IMG/VR virus record: IMGVR_UViG_3300035670_000143
Span: 1 to 64,000 of that record
Length of the DNA stretch: 64,000 bases
Strand: one strand, 5' to 3'
DNA from: a virus
The translations under genes were made by a program, and so were the position numbers. The notes below the pieces were generated by a model, which made no database searches, was not told the DNA's origin, and saw only the letters and a program-made list of their open reading frames with translations. Below are positions 17,301 through 23,440 of the stretch, piece by piece. Numbering within the stretch: position 1 is the first letter of the stretch; each line of letters begins with the position of its first letter.

Positions 17301-17564
17301 GTTCAGGCAATAGGAATGTCTACACTACAGAATCTTAATAATATGAGGTTCACTTCACCAGGAAGAATGCAGTCTCCGCAAGTTACAACAATTAACGAAA
17401 CTAAGAATGTTAATATTTATGTTGATAACTTTATTGGTGAACAGCAGTGGTTTGAGTCGATGATGAAGGAGTACAATGTCAAAGTGGCTCCCAGGAATCA
17501 GAAGTCGGCTGGTCTTGAGGTGAGAACTGTGAGTTCTTACTCTGGTTTGAATAGGGGTCTGTGA
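8319..17564 (+). CDS. Tail tape measure protein (very long)
   Basis: About 3,081 residues, the largest gene of the window. The N-terminus is coiled-coil (EDELSNALASMSRRTQDAF). Residues about 190-590 resemble the TMP core: FGLTILEAASMFAPMVAAG, NSIKVSLQRIVAPTKQ and a hydrophobic FGIGLAALALAGPL. Further hydrophobic segments occur around residues 1,485, 1,925 and 2,080 (GIGILIGLLVAAVIAV). A charged coiled coil follows at about 2,500-2,650. The C-terminus has LLHGGEYVVNAKAVQ, the usual TMP end motif. I prefer ATG 8319 (MAEDIEF); TTG 8274 gives an odd hydrophobic extension. The protein sets tail length and is ejected into the host during DNA entry. It follows the chaperones and overlaps the next gene (TGATG). 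Confidence 0.93.
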   Translation: MAEDIEFKVRAILEDELSNALASMSRRTQDAFSTISRQLQVTTASTRNLRQETKQLNDVFSKTSYSGRTVGQSMSYLTNNIFSLRKSIQEARSASKLLNSSLDEIKKRRSALLSVQKMEQKAGSDGNQAIIASAKASIKALRDQEREIRRVKNAFDSISTNAFRLQLSTLNKDIGLVGKSMVDFGKNLNYVGRNLTFALTLPILGFVRYGIDNLRKLDKEVVRTRKIINDAFASDAELDTFMNQLSDELDNLSYKVTDSYTGLGIARELVQGLAADFAQLGVPAGEIFPLVRLTAELEKIGDVDIGVAREFILSQFQQAVRIQNTAASEAGKIIDTAETAERAVNMITGSLYQLNLIENKTVLSLKSMADAFPEMQGIATTFGLTILEAASMFAPMVAAGFEVGASANSIKVSLQRIVAPTKQNKEIMAELGRALGKDFQFEAGIGLETIQYLVDGFDALKESSYGTQGALEFFARLFGVRQGPRMEQAINQLSIFQNQLRQAGSDVNKIFGTVVGSINTELEKIGISDRFSADTIQSLGEIARYSSEAQIAGNDAVVKAITDGQLNAIKQLDDQYENFYGSITNEAGKVLLAQALGPEAAKDIYKKELEAANNTVEAKLGRLRETFKALSAQVVPVFVEMAEAITPLIQRFVRWFTGLSDGAKKLFGIGLAALALAGPLTTLKSILAQIVGVVLQMTSKILPKLFKFLKFPKVISDGAVQAAGGIGEMTSRMGLFGKTLDAVAGKFPKFANALDYAFGGIGSYRQDVIQLGNTTLGMGRGRSNLVRMLLGSGKLSTVARSDLDILANQIVDQTTVSVGRRSRVKQGSGNILSSLLGLNRISGWFKNPVNEIIDGLNGVAKAEDYVSSYIQQATAFLATQAKTGNTKARSMRNVKNAVDGVTKAEKEAGYTIKKTTQATAASTMPTVISKRRTGDRPVGTGYGSLVSEKDVRAQRLIPPVTIPGIAKLNQEIEKELERIKGLSRKGPRSVTAGWERLFGKAGKLGVSPQDASTALLGFTDRANALIQKPGKAVSEAVSKSVETTLDKLTGMMPLTSEAILSSFSQYNDSITKSGGKVSDIVKITQSKIAQKLGSAGLTFQSDTLKGILDEFSKGTVLNVGGVIDTLEAGATPTKKQFKDLFRGFGRGTSAKLFPSNIKDDIQAMILGDKDIIKAIKRAPVTAVDYAVEATKDLYDDFEEGTTMQFLDRVKKLEEDASDPKSRRRIRDLTKGILQKTTGPAYYSDYIPERKRARLGTLHLEEASIKEAESLRRKIADLEAARASVERAAERSVSEALSQSYTPRTVDEFINDAKRGVFEPREGMSKAEATAVKSGFGAGYQRRLKKIDEDISKARARLGLVSKQAPGFYARNMPLPKTLDELEDIASGIGRLGDAPIVDVIGDRRPSDFSYEALQSVRGARIEREMGMPFRQVGEGGIIRSRGRNVRDLILRGRKKMAEEARRKFAFMSRKQYPGLWAAADMLKKNTGLMSMLPLAALGPALAGMADVPGGLLGKLFGGGAAGAAMMAVGGGIGGGGLEETLLDKLLAKRVGDPKKAKDFKKAIIAKLTSLGGEGKSYLDILTQPLSALGDQVDDLVSGLPDVVRPKKSVSRITDIISKGPEAIAKNVNHVVDTAARSLDQIIGPDGDIANVGSNIDNMLNRSISVSQKRSAANIKESVDEVKKSTKEIRPERYLQNISDSITDPLEKLNAAKDEAVKDIVKQARTRSTERKPRIDALRRIGQDLGLSDEAIDGVLKSFSDDIATVNKSLGRTPSGAKIQGEGRKSVQAVEEKVTKTRKKASETVKTAITKDIWDAAEEAKDAAIAASRVPVPSAGQLIYERGMAQIEEAKAKAKAVVAKDIWDDVAETADEAAAAVVVGTQTTSTPTPPPPTRQTRHVKRTRRVVGATVAKAGYDYVQMMHDAAMAHALASMGMSMAGAGAIAGAATGAARGRVATAIGRGLTTPFTKLGNSVSYATIAFGRFSSVFLGFIPIFGKMISQGLVRSGVGALNASRGVSGGLRSRVDATEWGKVGKTFGKIGADFTGMLVGFARLLNPLGVIAGLVKSIVTGLKIALMASGIGILIGLLVAAVIAVKSSIQNFEPIIAKLKEAWGYIKEALQIIAKPLMDMILAFAGASASAKNTGDSLEDSANSSRSAFSAIVIGINFIAKKFRENADKIAKFVKEKVVPVLVSIVNTVISIGKVIYFVFTGQFDKAGDAGAEMFMRIGHAFLSLVKTVVPILKSLLQAAIVGFGKLADFIFTAITKAISAALEWGTSKLGGWIVGAGKWIANSIFLTPGTFDNSFWSWGGSLLEKGWDGLWGKVFGDDKAENAGRQAGQDLANGMWEEYYNSRIEAGMADEFTSRLMDQDVNLGDWLLEKLDFDQGWIESIVGGLLDGVDWLANGLIGAIDSALESIAESFKKKFGREIDVPISLTPDGEKSELQKEIDELVSEISGALEGTGEEIGNAVGGAVKDALKDLQQRFVDLVVDYLGDRVSKYKSQLTELLEEQKEKQLQYFDDQLAALDALEKAEEELTETKDYETGRRRMIEDRDLQRAKYQRERALAIYEGRVDDARTLDLEEEKNTKSFRDELDQYDGDRAKQLQSRQRETVKQILEQQKKDAEKAFDEIIKNYEKFVEDIGKYGTYNQEELAKQFEEIRGKAAEATAAMQTSFREYYLEIPKIIQQYTDPTVGFFSEPLDKLISIAKTKFGLGADSGASADSILGNTAALMREIGQTFIDMGPTAGQSFETAFSAVIDNYITPIVDKMQEAFFGFDIAAIFQEAIDNANMVLIREQQKLIDGMGSLVKDMISLLDPAIAKWYALQAAIEAAAGAAKSSGGSTGGGGFDPGDGAPVVNISQSITSFFNKLFPRSAFESGSEGTIARNTVLTKLMSTLPAFISDVSTGKYTISALLNYLAPNTGINMYLRKFLQDSGFLSAVGVSRYFGGVIPSFGYGGKMKKYGLGGFAVPGFASTAVPALLHGGEYVVNAKAVQAIGMSTLQNLNNMRFTSPGRMQSPQVTTINETKNVNIYVDNFIGEQQWFESMMKEYNVKVAPRNQKSAGLEVRTVSSYSGLNRGL

Positions 17565-17959
17565 TGTCTATTATTTCTTTTTTTTCTCTTAATGGAACAG
17601 AGATAACTGAGCATAATAGAAAGTATGACTCAGGACAGTATCAGCAACTTTCTGATGTTGAGACCGCATCGGGCCGTCTAAAAAGATTTTATAAGAACAA
17701 TAAAAAGGTGATGAAGTTTCAGTTTTCATATTTGCCATCTTTGTCTAGCAAGACTGTGGACGGTCGTGCGGGGAGAGATTTTCTTCATAATTTGGCGCTC
17801 AACAATCCTAATGTAACAGTCCAATATCAGGATGAGCCGTCAGCTCCGGTTCGACAGATCCAGGGGTTTATTTCTAACTATAGCGAGTCAATTGTGAGAA
17901 GGGATCTCCAGACTCAATGTACTTATTATGATATTGATTTTGTAATAGAGGAAAGGTAA
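17564..17959 (+). CDS. Tail tip protein, paralogous to the C-terminus of the 21385 gene
   Basis: 131 residues from ATG 17564. The whole protein aligns by eye with the last 150 residues of the 21385-23439 product: 'TEHNR', 'RFYKNN/RYYKKS', 'GRDFLHNLALNNP/GRDMINRIANDP' and 'YSESIVRRDLQ/YSEKLVRRDID', each followed by a final acidic beta strand. It comes directly after the tape measure gene, where distal tail proteins are normally encoded. The paralogue pair suggests ring or hub subunits sharing one fold. Precise function is not recognised. Confidence 0.65.
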   Translation: MSIISFFSLNGTEITEHNRKYDSGQYQQLSDVETASGRLKRFYKNNKKVMKFQFSYLPSLSSKTVDGRAGRDFLHNLALNNPNVTVQYQDEPSAPVRQIQGFISNYSESIVRRDLQTQCTYYDIDFVIEER

Positions 17960-17984
17960 GATGGGCGTTTTTATAGATAAATAT

Positions 17985-17992
17985 GATATAAT
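17985..17992 (+). promoter_or_regulatory. Extended -10 promoter TGATATAAT
   Basis: TATAAT at 17987-17992 preceded by TGA, in the short gap before the 18010 gene. The start would be about 17999, giving a minimal leader that begins at AAGGAG (17999-18004). No good -35 is visible. Confidence 0.5.
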
Positions 17993-18009
17993 TTTCATAA
18001 GGAGTCATT

Positions 18010-18237
18010 ATGGCAATTAATTTTCCGGTGTCTTTAGATACCTTAACCAACCCGCTTGGTAGTGATTCGATGGTCGCTGTCCCTCACGCTGATCAGCATG
18101 CTGATGCTAATGATGCGATTGAGGCTTTGCAGGTAAAGGTTGGAATAGATGGCTCAGAAGATGTGAATTCTTTAGACTATAAAGTTCGTAATCTATCATC
18201 TGATGTTATTGCTTTAATCGTTGCTTTAGGAGGATAA
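18010..18237 (+). CDS. Short minor tail protein, HADQHADANDAIEALQ family
   Basis: 75 residues. The pattern SLDTLTNP...HADQHADANDAIEALQVKVG is a module found at the start of many phage tail-fibre proteins. The same module begins the 19824 gene (SLDSFSNP...HAGQHANVNDAVEALQAKVG). Here it stands alone, without a fibre shaft. It may be a virion-attachment peptide or the remnant of a fibre whose distal part is now encoded by the following genes. A promoter and AAGGAG precede it. Confidence 0.65.
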   Translation: MAINFPVSLDTLTNPLGSDSMVAVPHADQHADANDAIEALQVKVGIDGSEDVNSLDYKVRNLSSDVIALIVALGG

Positions 18238-18238
18238 A

Positions 18239-18559
18239 ATGGCAAATACTTTTAAGGTTTATCGTGCTGCTCTTGGCGGATCGGCGGGTGTTGTTTATAC
18301 CACTCCGTCTGCTACTACTACTGTTGTTCTCATGATTCAAGCCGCCAATGTTGATAATACCGGAGTTGTGCCTGTAACTGCAACATGGAATGACGGAACT
18401 AACGATACACACTTAGTTAAGGGATTAGAAATTCCCAGCAAGGCTGCCGTGAATCTGATCTCAGGGAAACTTGTGCTTGAGGCAGGTGACACACTCAGTG
18501 CAAACAGTGACGCTACCAATAAAGTTGAAATTACTGTTTCACTATTGGAGATTAGTTAA
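18239..18559 (+). CDS. Minor tail or decoration protein, beta-rich
   Basis: 106 residues, almost entirely short beta strands (Val/Thr/Ala alternation), with no charged helices; Thr/Asn-rich. It starts 1 base after the preceding stop, with AGGAGG directly upstream, and its stop overlaps the next ATG (TAATG). Not recognised as a named family. Position among fibre genes suggests a small structural protein of the tail tip. Confidence 0.6.
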   Translation: MANTFKVYRAALGGSAGVVYTTPSATTTVVLMIQAANVDNTGVVPVTATWNDGTNDTHLVKGLEIPSKAAVNLISGKLVLEAGDTLSANSDATNKVEITVSLLEIS

Positions 18560-19230
18560 TGAGCGAGCCTTTTGTTGGTCCTATTCCAGTTGTATCTTCT
18601 AGTTCTGCTAGTGGAATATGGGGCGTGGGCGATGTCTATCAATATCGGTCAAAGGGTTCTTGGCCTCTTTATATATCTAACTCAGAAAGCAATCCAGCTA
18701 ATTCACCGACTGATCTAAAGGCCGCAGGACCGCCTCCTAATGGTTTTTATTGGTATCAAAGCGGATCTATGACTGCTGCAGTTAGTTTATATACAGATTT
18801 TGACCTAGTAGACAGCAAGGCATGGGTTCGTGTTTTTAGTTCTCCATATAATAGCACTGCGACAGTTAATGAAGTTGGCAAAAGCATACCTTGGAATGGT
18901 TTCCTCATACAGAGAAATGATGCTGGTTTACGTGGTTATACATATTTTGGTTCGAATCAGTTGTTTAATACAAGAAGTTCTACTGATACTTCGACAGGGG
19001 GTAATCGCAGCGGGATGCGTGTTTTTATAGGGGCTGCTGGCGGTCATGGAATTTATTCAACTGCACAAAATCCATGCAATTGGCCAGATGGCGTGAATGC
19101 AATAGGTGCTGGCTGGAATGGAAGCACTTGCGGAAGCTTCCCAGACGGTCTGCTCTGGGGAACGGGTCAAAGTGGTAACCCTGTATATTTAAATGCAAGT
19201 GGTACTTGGGAAACATGGATAACTTGGTAA
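18559..19230 (+). CDS. Tail adhesin-like protein with fibrinogen-like features
   Basis: 223 residues, rich in Ser, Gly, Trp and Tyr, with no signal peptide. The second half (PPNGFYWYQSGSMTAAVSLY, then NGSTCGSFPDGLLWGTG) resembles fibrinogen C-like or C-type adhesin domains, in which a GxYW start and a paired cysteine loop are common; Cys residues occur in NPCNWP and STCGS. It is likely a receptor- or glycan-binding virion protein. The family assignment is tentative. Confidence 0.5.
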   Translation: MSEPFVGPIPVVSSSSASGIWGVGDVYQYRSKGSWPLYISNSESNPANSPTDLKAAGPPPNGFYWYQSGSMTAAVSLYTDFDLVDSKAWVRVFSSPYNSTATVNEVGKSIPWNGFLIQRNDAGLRGYTYFGSNQLFNTRSSTDTSTGGNRSGMRVFIGAAGGHGIYSTAQNPCNWPDGVNAIGAGWNGSTCGSFPDGLLWGTGQSGNPVYLNASGTWETWITW

Positions 19231-19397
19231 CCTCCATTCTAGGCAAAAATGTTTCGGATCTGGCTATGAAAAGATTTAATATTTGCCTTAAATGTCCATA
19301 TATATCTGAATATAGATGTTCATTCAAAAATTGTGGGTGCTTCGTGTCAGTTATTGTCCAAGATATCAATAAAAAATGCCCAGATGGTAATTGGTAA
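19215..19397 (+). CDS. Small zinc-ribbon protein (DUF6171-like)
   Basis: 60 residues from ATG 19215, overlapping the preceding gene by 16 bases. Cysteines form a zinc-ribbon pattern: CLKCP, then CSFKNCGCF, then KKCPDGNW. A C-x2-C-P...C-x4-CGC...CP-x2-W arrangement is known in small phage proteins near tail genes. A metal-binding structural or assembly role is likely, but the precise function is unknown. The start is uncertain; TTG 19206 is an alternative. Confidence 0.55.
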   Translation: MDNLVTSILGKNVSDLAMKRFNICLKCPYISEYRCSFKNCGCFVSVIVQDINKKCPDGNW

Positions 19398-19399
19398 TT

Positions 19400-19428
19400 T
19401 TGATTTATACATTTTTTAATGGTATTAT
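19400..19428 (+). promoter_or_regulatory. Promoter TTGATT-17-TATTAT
   Basis: TTGATT at 19400-19405, exactly 17 bases, then TATTAT at 19423-19428 preceded by GG. The start would be about 19435, followed by GTGAGG and ATG 19447. Confidence 0.6.
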
Positions 19429-19446
19429 ATGTATGTGAGGTAAGCA

Positions 19447-19815
19447 ATGTCAATTTCAAATTATGCTGAAAATAAAATTTTAGACCATCTAGCAGGTGTT
19501 ACGTCATGGACTATGCCTTCTGCTCTATATATCCAACTGCATACTGGTGATCCTGGTGAAAATGGCACTTCATCTGCTGCTGTAGAAAACAGTCGTAAAT
19601 CAGTGTCTTGGGGCAGTGCTTCGGGGGGAAGTATATCTGCTAGTGCTGCAATTTCTTGGGTTAATGTCGCTGCTGAGGAAACTTATACTCATTGGAGTAT
19701 TTGGGATGCCTCTACTAGTGGCAACTGTTTGTGGACTGGAGCTCTTTCTTCAAGTGCATCGATGTTGGTAGGTGAGTCTTTTCAAATAACCTCTCTGTCT
19801 TTAACGCTTGATTAG
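19447..19815 (+). CDS. Minor tail protein, LHTGDPGENGT family
   Basis: 122 residues. The pattern WTMPSALYIQLHTGDPGENG followed by SRKSVSWGSASGG and THWSIWDASTSGNCLWTG is characteristic of a widespread small tail protein family in phages of actinobacteria and other bacteria. It probably forms a trimeric or jelly-roll structure at the tail tip. It has its own promoter (19400-19428). Confidence 0.7.
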   Translation: MSISNYAENKILDHLAGVTSWTMPSALYIQLHTGDPGENGTSSAAVENSRKSVSWGSASGGSISASAAISWVNVAAEETYTHWSIWDASTSGNCLWTGALSSSASMLVGESFQITSLSLTLD

Positions 19816-19823
19816 GAGGTTGC

Positions 19824-20480
19824 ATGACAACTTCGTTTCCTTCTTCGTTAGATTCTTTTAGCAATCCAACATCTATAGATAGTTTAAGCAATCCTTCACA
19901 TGCTGGACAGCACGCTAATGTTAATGATGCCGTAGAAGCTTTGCAGGCGAAAGTTGGTGTGGACAGCTCGGCTGTTGCGACTAGTCTTGACTATAAAGTT
20001 TCTCAACTTGAAACGAATAGTGTTACTTTATCTGGGTCTGCAACCTTAACAAATAAAACTTTATCTGCTCCTATTATCAATGACGCAGTTCTGAAAAGCA
20101 CAAAAGAGTCGTGGTCAATTTCAAATACAGCTATATCTGGTACTGTGAATTTGAATGTTCTTACATCTAGTGCCTGGATTTATACGAATGGGGCATCAAA
20201 CAATTGGACTTTAAATATAAGCGATGGAAACAATACGTTTGGTAATTCTCTATCTGTCGGTGACTCTATGACCGTAGTTCTTGCAGTTACTCTGGGCGGT
20301 GTTGGCTATTATTGTGATGAAGTTAGAATTGATGATCTTATAGTATATCCAGAATGGCAGGGGGATGTTACTCCATCTTCTGGTAATGCAAACTCAACTG
20401 ACGTTTATATATTCACTATTATTAAAACAAACTCTGCACCGTCATATACAATTCTTGCTTCGCAGACACAGTTTGCGTGA
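19824..20480 (+). CDS. Tail fibre-type protein with HAxQHANVNDA module
   Basis: 218 residues; AGGAGG is 6 bases upstream. Residues 1-65 are the virion-attachment-like module shared with the 18010 gene. Residues 70-95 (SGSATLTNKTLSAPIIND) are the 'TLTNKTL-aPiI' shaft motif very common in phage tail fibres. The remaining C-terminal half is beta-rich, probably the distal domain. The arrangement shows an attachment module, a short shaft and a tip. Confidence 0.7.
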   Translation: MTTSFPSSLDSFSNPTSIDSLSNPSHAGQHANVNDAVEALQAKVGVDSSAVATSLDYKVSQLETNSVTLSGSATLTNKTLSAPIINDAVLKSTKESWSISNTAISGTVNLNVLTSSAWIYTNGASNNWTLNISDGNNTFGNSLSVGDSMTVVLAVTLGGVGYYCDEVRIDDLIVYPEWQGDVTPSSGNANSTDVYIFTIIKTNSAPSYTILASQTQFA

Positions 20481-20489
20481 GGTTAATGT

Positions 20490-21329
20490 ATGCCATTAAT
20501 TACCACATTTGCATCTTCAAGCATTAGTGGATTAGGGTTCTCTGGCTCTAGGTCAGAAATCTTATTAATTGATTATTTCATTGTTGGTGGCGGTGGTGGT
20601 GGTCAAGGTGATCGTGGCGGTGGAGGCGGTGGAGGCTATACGACCTATGGAAGTGTTGTAGTTGAACCACTTGTCGATTACACAGTTGTTGTAGGTGCTG
20701 GAGGCGCTGGAGGCACTGGAGGTTTTAATATTTCCAATCCTGGCTCTAACGGTGGAACATCTCAGTTTTCTACTTTTACTTCGGCTGGTGGTGTTGGTGG
20801 TGGAAATGCCGGCGGCAAGTCTGGCGGCAATGGTGGATCTGGTGGTGGTTCTGGCAATGGTACGAATAGCGCACTGGATTTATCTGGTGGTTCTAATGGT
20901 GGCAATGGGTCTAATAGCGGTGGCACTGGCCAGGGGACAACAACGCAATCATTTGGCAATCCTCCGTTTATAAGAAATAATATTGTTTATTATGGTGCAG
21001 GTGGTGGTGGTGGTTCATATGACAGTTCTTCGATTATTACCGGTGGGGAAAGTTTTGGTGGTAATGGCGGTAGAAGATTGAATACATTAAACCCTACAAA
21101 TGGTGGACCTAACTCTGGTGGTGGAGGGGGCGGTGGAATGGAGCAGGGTAATGGCGCAAGTGGTGGATCGGGGACTGTTTGGCTTAGGCATCCGTCTGCG
21201 TATAATGGAGAATTTATTACCAGCCCAGGTTTAGTTTATAATACACAATTAACAGATGGTTATATTTATTACTTTTTTGAAGCAGGCTCTGGTACTGTAT
21301 CGTGGGCGCGCTCACTCAGCCTTTTCTGA
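20490..21329 (+). CDS. Glycine-rich tail adhesin
   Basis: 279 residues with long glycine-rich tracts ([25 protein letters not shown]) broken by Asn/Ser, and a C-terminal aromatic beta part (YIYYFFEAGSG). Gly-rich tail-tip proteins such as the gp38 adhesin of phage S16 fold as polyglycine-II sandwiches and bind receptors. The phrase VVVGAGGAGGTGG is also common in Gly-rich phage fibres. I infer a receptor-binding or adhesin role. The Gly-rich DNA is repetitive and may be a site of recombination or variation. Confidence 0.65.
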   Translation: MPLITTFASSSISGLGFSGSRSEILLIDYFIVGGGGGGQGDRGGGGGGGYTTYGSVVVEPLVDYTVVVGAGGAGGTGGFNISNPGSNGGTSQFSTFTSAGGVGGGNAGGKSGGNGGSGGGSGNGTNSALDLSGGSNGGNGSNSGGTGQGTTTQSFGNPPFIRNNIVYYGAGGGGGSYDSSSIITGGESFGGNGGRRLNTLNPTNGGPNSGGGGGGGMEQGNGASGGSGTVWLRHPSAYNGEFITSPGLVYNTQLTDGYIYYFFEAGSGTVSWARSLSLF

Positions 21330-21371
21330 TTAAGCGGGTTTTGCAGGAATTATTTAGAACACATTATAAGG

Positions 21372-21377
21372 TATAAT
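21372..21377 (+). promoter_or_regulatory. -10 box of a leaderless promoter
   Basis: GGTATAAT; TATAAT ends seven bases before ATG 21385. No Shine-Dalgarno sequence is present, so the message probably starts at the ATG. Confidence 0.55.
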
Positions 21378-21384
21378 AGTATGT

Positions 21385-23439
21385 ATGACTGCCAATTATA
21401 ATGAATCTCAGCAGTATAATAATGCTAATTATTCTTATAGTGGCACAGACCTAGTTTGGGATAATTCTTCCATATCATACGACAGCATCACGTTGTCTTA
21501 TGATGATTATCCATTAAGAACGGCTTCGGGATCGGCTGTTGGATCCTCAACTTCTTCTGGTGATAAGATCTACACCCAGAGAACAGCGACTTCTTCTGGG
21601 TCTGGATCTTCATCAAGCCAATTTGCTTATCTAAAAACCTCTAGCGTATCGGGTTCTGCTTCTGGCTCTGCTTCTTCAACCGAATCTGTGTTGATTCCAA
21701 GGGGAGCCACCGGTAGCGCTACAGGTGGTTCAAATACTGTTTATGATAAGACAAATCGACTTGAGAGGCAAGTTGTCGGTACGGGCAATGGTAGTCATGG
21801 AATTAATAGCAACAGCTTTGTTCCATCAGTGTTGCCTTGGAATGATTCATATTATTCGATAACATTTAATAGTAATGGATATAAGTTCTATGGTTTAGAT
21901 GTTGAGCCGAGCATTGCTGCAGCCGGTCTGTTTGTTGAGTCTAACCTTACTGTCTCCGCTTATGAGATTCAGTATGCTTCGGCATCCATTTCTTCAAACA
22001 CAGAAACATTTGTTTCTGCTATAGAGATACAGTATGCTCTGATCTCGGTCAGCGGCCTTTCTGTTTCTGTTGTTTTGGCTCTTGAAGAGCAACGAGCAAG
22101 AATTGCTATTGATATCGAATCTAATGCTGTAATTGACACGATGAAGGATGCTTATGCAAGAGCATCTCTTAGTGGTGATCTTACTGCTGTTTCTTCGCCA
22201 ATTGAAATCCAGTATGCAAGTTCTAGTGTTTCATTTGATGCTGAATGCACCCCAACTGCTATTGAGATTCTGTATGCGGATCCGGTGGACCAATCCATTG
22301 AATCTGAATTTACATCTAATGCAACAAGAGTACGGGTCGTTAGTTGTAGTTTGTCCATTGAAGCCAGCGTAAATGTTGGAGCGTATAAGTTTGCTAGGGC
22401 ATTGATTGATAACATAATTGACGCTCAGTTGACAGCGACTGCTTATAAGGAAACATGGATGACATCATCAATGAGTGCTGATGGTGATGTTACTCCGAGA
22501 GCGATTGAAATTCAGTATGCATACCCAGATCCTATGGTATCTGAACTTGATGCAACTATAAGAGCCATTGAAATTCTTTTGACCGGATCAGTTGTTTCAT
22601 TTGAGTCTGATGCAACAGTCACGGCATATGAAATTCAGCTTGGCAAAGCAGATCTTTCTATTGAAGGTTACACATTAACTGTAGCCCAGGAAATTCTCTA
22701 TCCAGAAATTGCTATTGATATAACTTCCGATGCTCAGGTCACGGCGTACAAGATTGCATACTCAGAGTGTAGTCTGTCAATTGAATCTGACATGTCCGTA
22801 ACAGCATATGAGATTCAGTATGCTCGTCAGGATATAAATGTTGAGTCTGAACTTGTTGCTGATGGTACAAAGATTGCTTATGCCGCCGCTGATCTTTCCG
22901 TTGAAGGATACACGGTAACTGTTGGTAAGGAAATACTGTTTGCCAGGATTTCTGTAGCATTTAGCACTAATGTCCTGTTCGTTACTCCTCTCAGGTTCAG
23001 CGATAATATTGTTGAAGATACACAGGTTATTAGGACACTCCTGTTGCTTGATGATAAACCGCTGACCGAGCACAATAGAACATTTGCTAGTTCAATAAAT
23101 CCTTCATTTATTGAGACAACTAACTGGAAAAATTCAAGAAACAGGTACTACAAGAAATCAAGCGGAAGAAAAACTTTTTCAATAACTTGGTCATATGTTC
23201 CAAACAATAGAGAGAATACAGTTGATTTAAAGTTTGGAAGGGATATGATTAATAGAATAGCAAACGATCCAGATATACATACATTGAGATACTTAAACAT
23301 CGACTCTGATGGGACGAATCCGTACTCAGAGGAGCAGTTGGATGTTGTTGTTAAGAGCTATTCAGAAAAATTAGTGAGAAGAGACATTGACAATGATGTA
23401 TACTTTTGGGACTGCGCTTTGGAGTTAGAGGAAGTATAA
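21385..23439 (+). CDS. Tail-tip protein with 17-unit repeat and tail-hub-like C-terminus
   Basis: 684 residues. Residues 1-150 are Ser/Tyr/Gly-rich and low-complexity. Residues about 188-532 are about 17 tandem units of 19-22 residues with the theme (V)TAYEIQYAxxxxSxES. Residues about 535-684 repeat the whole 17564-17959 protein (TEHNR, RYYKKS, GRDMINRIANDP, YSEKLVRRDID). The gene is probably leaderless (TATAAT seven bases upstream). A repeated beta-rod ending in a hub-attachment domain would suit a tail-tip spike or fibre, attached by its C-terminus. The reverse order, attachment at the C-terminus rather than the N-terminus, is unusual. Confidence 0.7.
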   Translation: MTANYNESQQYNNANYSYSGTDLVWDNSSISYDSITLSYDDYPLRTASGSAVGSSTSSGDKIYTQRTATSSGSGSSSSQFAYLKTSSVSGSASGSASSTESVLIPRGATGSATGGSNTVYDKTNRLERQVVGTGNGSHGINSNSFVPSVLPWNDSYYSITFNSNGYKFYGLDVEPSIAAAGLFVESNLTVSAYEIQYASASISSNTETFVSAIEIQYALISVSGLSVSVVLALEEQRARIAIDIESNAVIDTMKDAYARASLSGDLTAVSSPIEIQYASSSVSFDAECTPTAIEILYADPVDQSIESEFTSNATRVRVVSCSLSIEASVNVGAYKFARALIDNIIDAQLTATAYKETWMTSSMSADGDVTPRAIEIQYAYPDPMVSELDATIRAIEILLTGSVVSFESDATVTAYEIQLGKADLSIEGYTLTVAQEILYPEIAIDITSDAQVTAYKIAYSECSLSIESDMSVTAYEIQYARQDINVESELVADGTKIAYAAADLSVEGYTVTVGKEILFARISVAFSTNVLFVTPLRFSDNIVEDTQVIRTLLLLDDKPLTEHNRTFASSINPSFIETTNWKNSRNRYYKKSSGRKTFSITWSYVPNNRENTVDLKFGRDMINRIANDPDIHTLRYLNIDSDGTNPYSEEQLDVVVKSYSEKLVRRDIDNDVYFWDCALELEEV
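21946..22980 (+). repeat. Tandem protein-level repeat, about 17 units of 19-22 codons
   Basis: Units visible in the translation begin with a variant of AYEIQYA (also AIEIQYA, AIEILYA, AYKIAYS, AQEILYP) and continue with a strand such as SVSFES or DLSIEG. Units 5, 10 and 15 are nearly canonical, while 4, 7 and 9 are strongly diverged. DNA identity between units is modest, so the array is old rather than recently expanded. Confidence 0.75.
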
Positions 23440-23440
23440 A

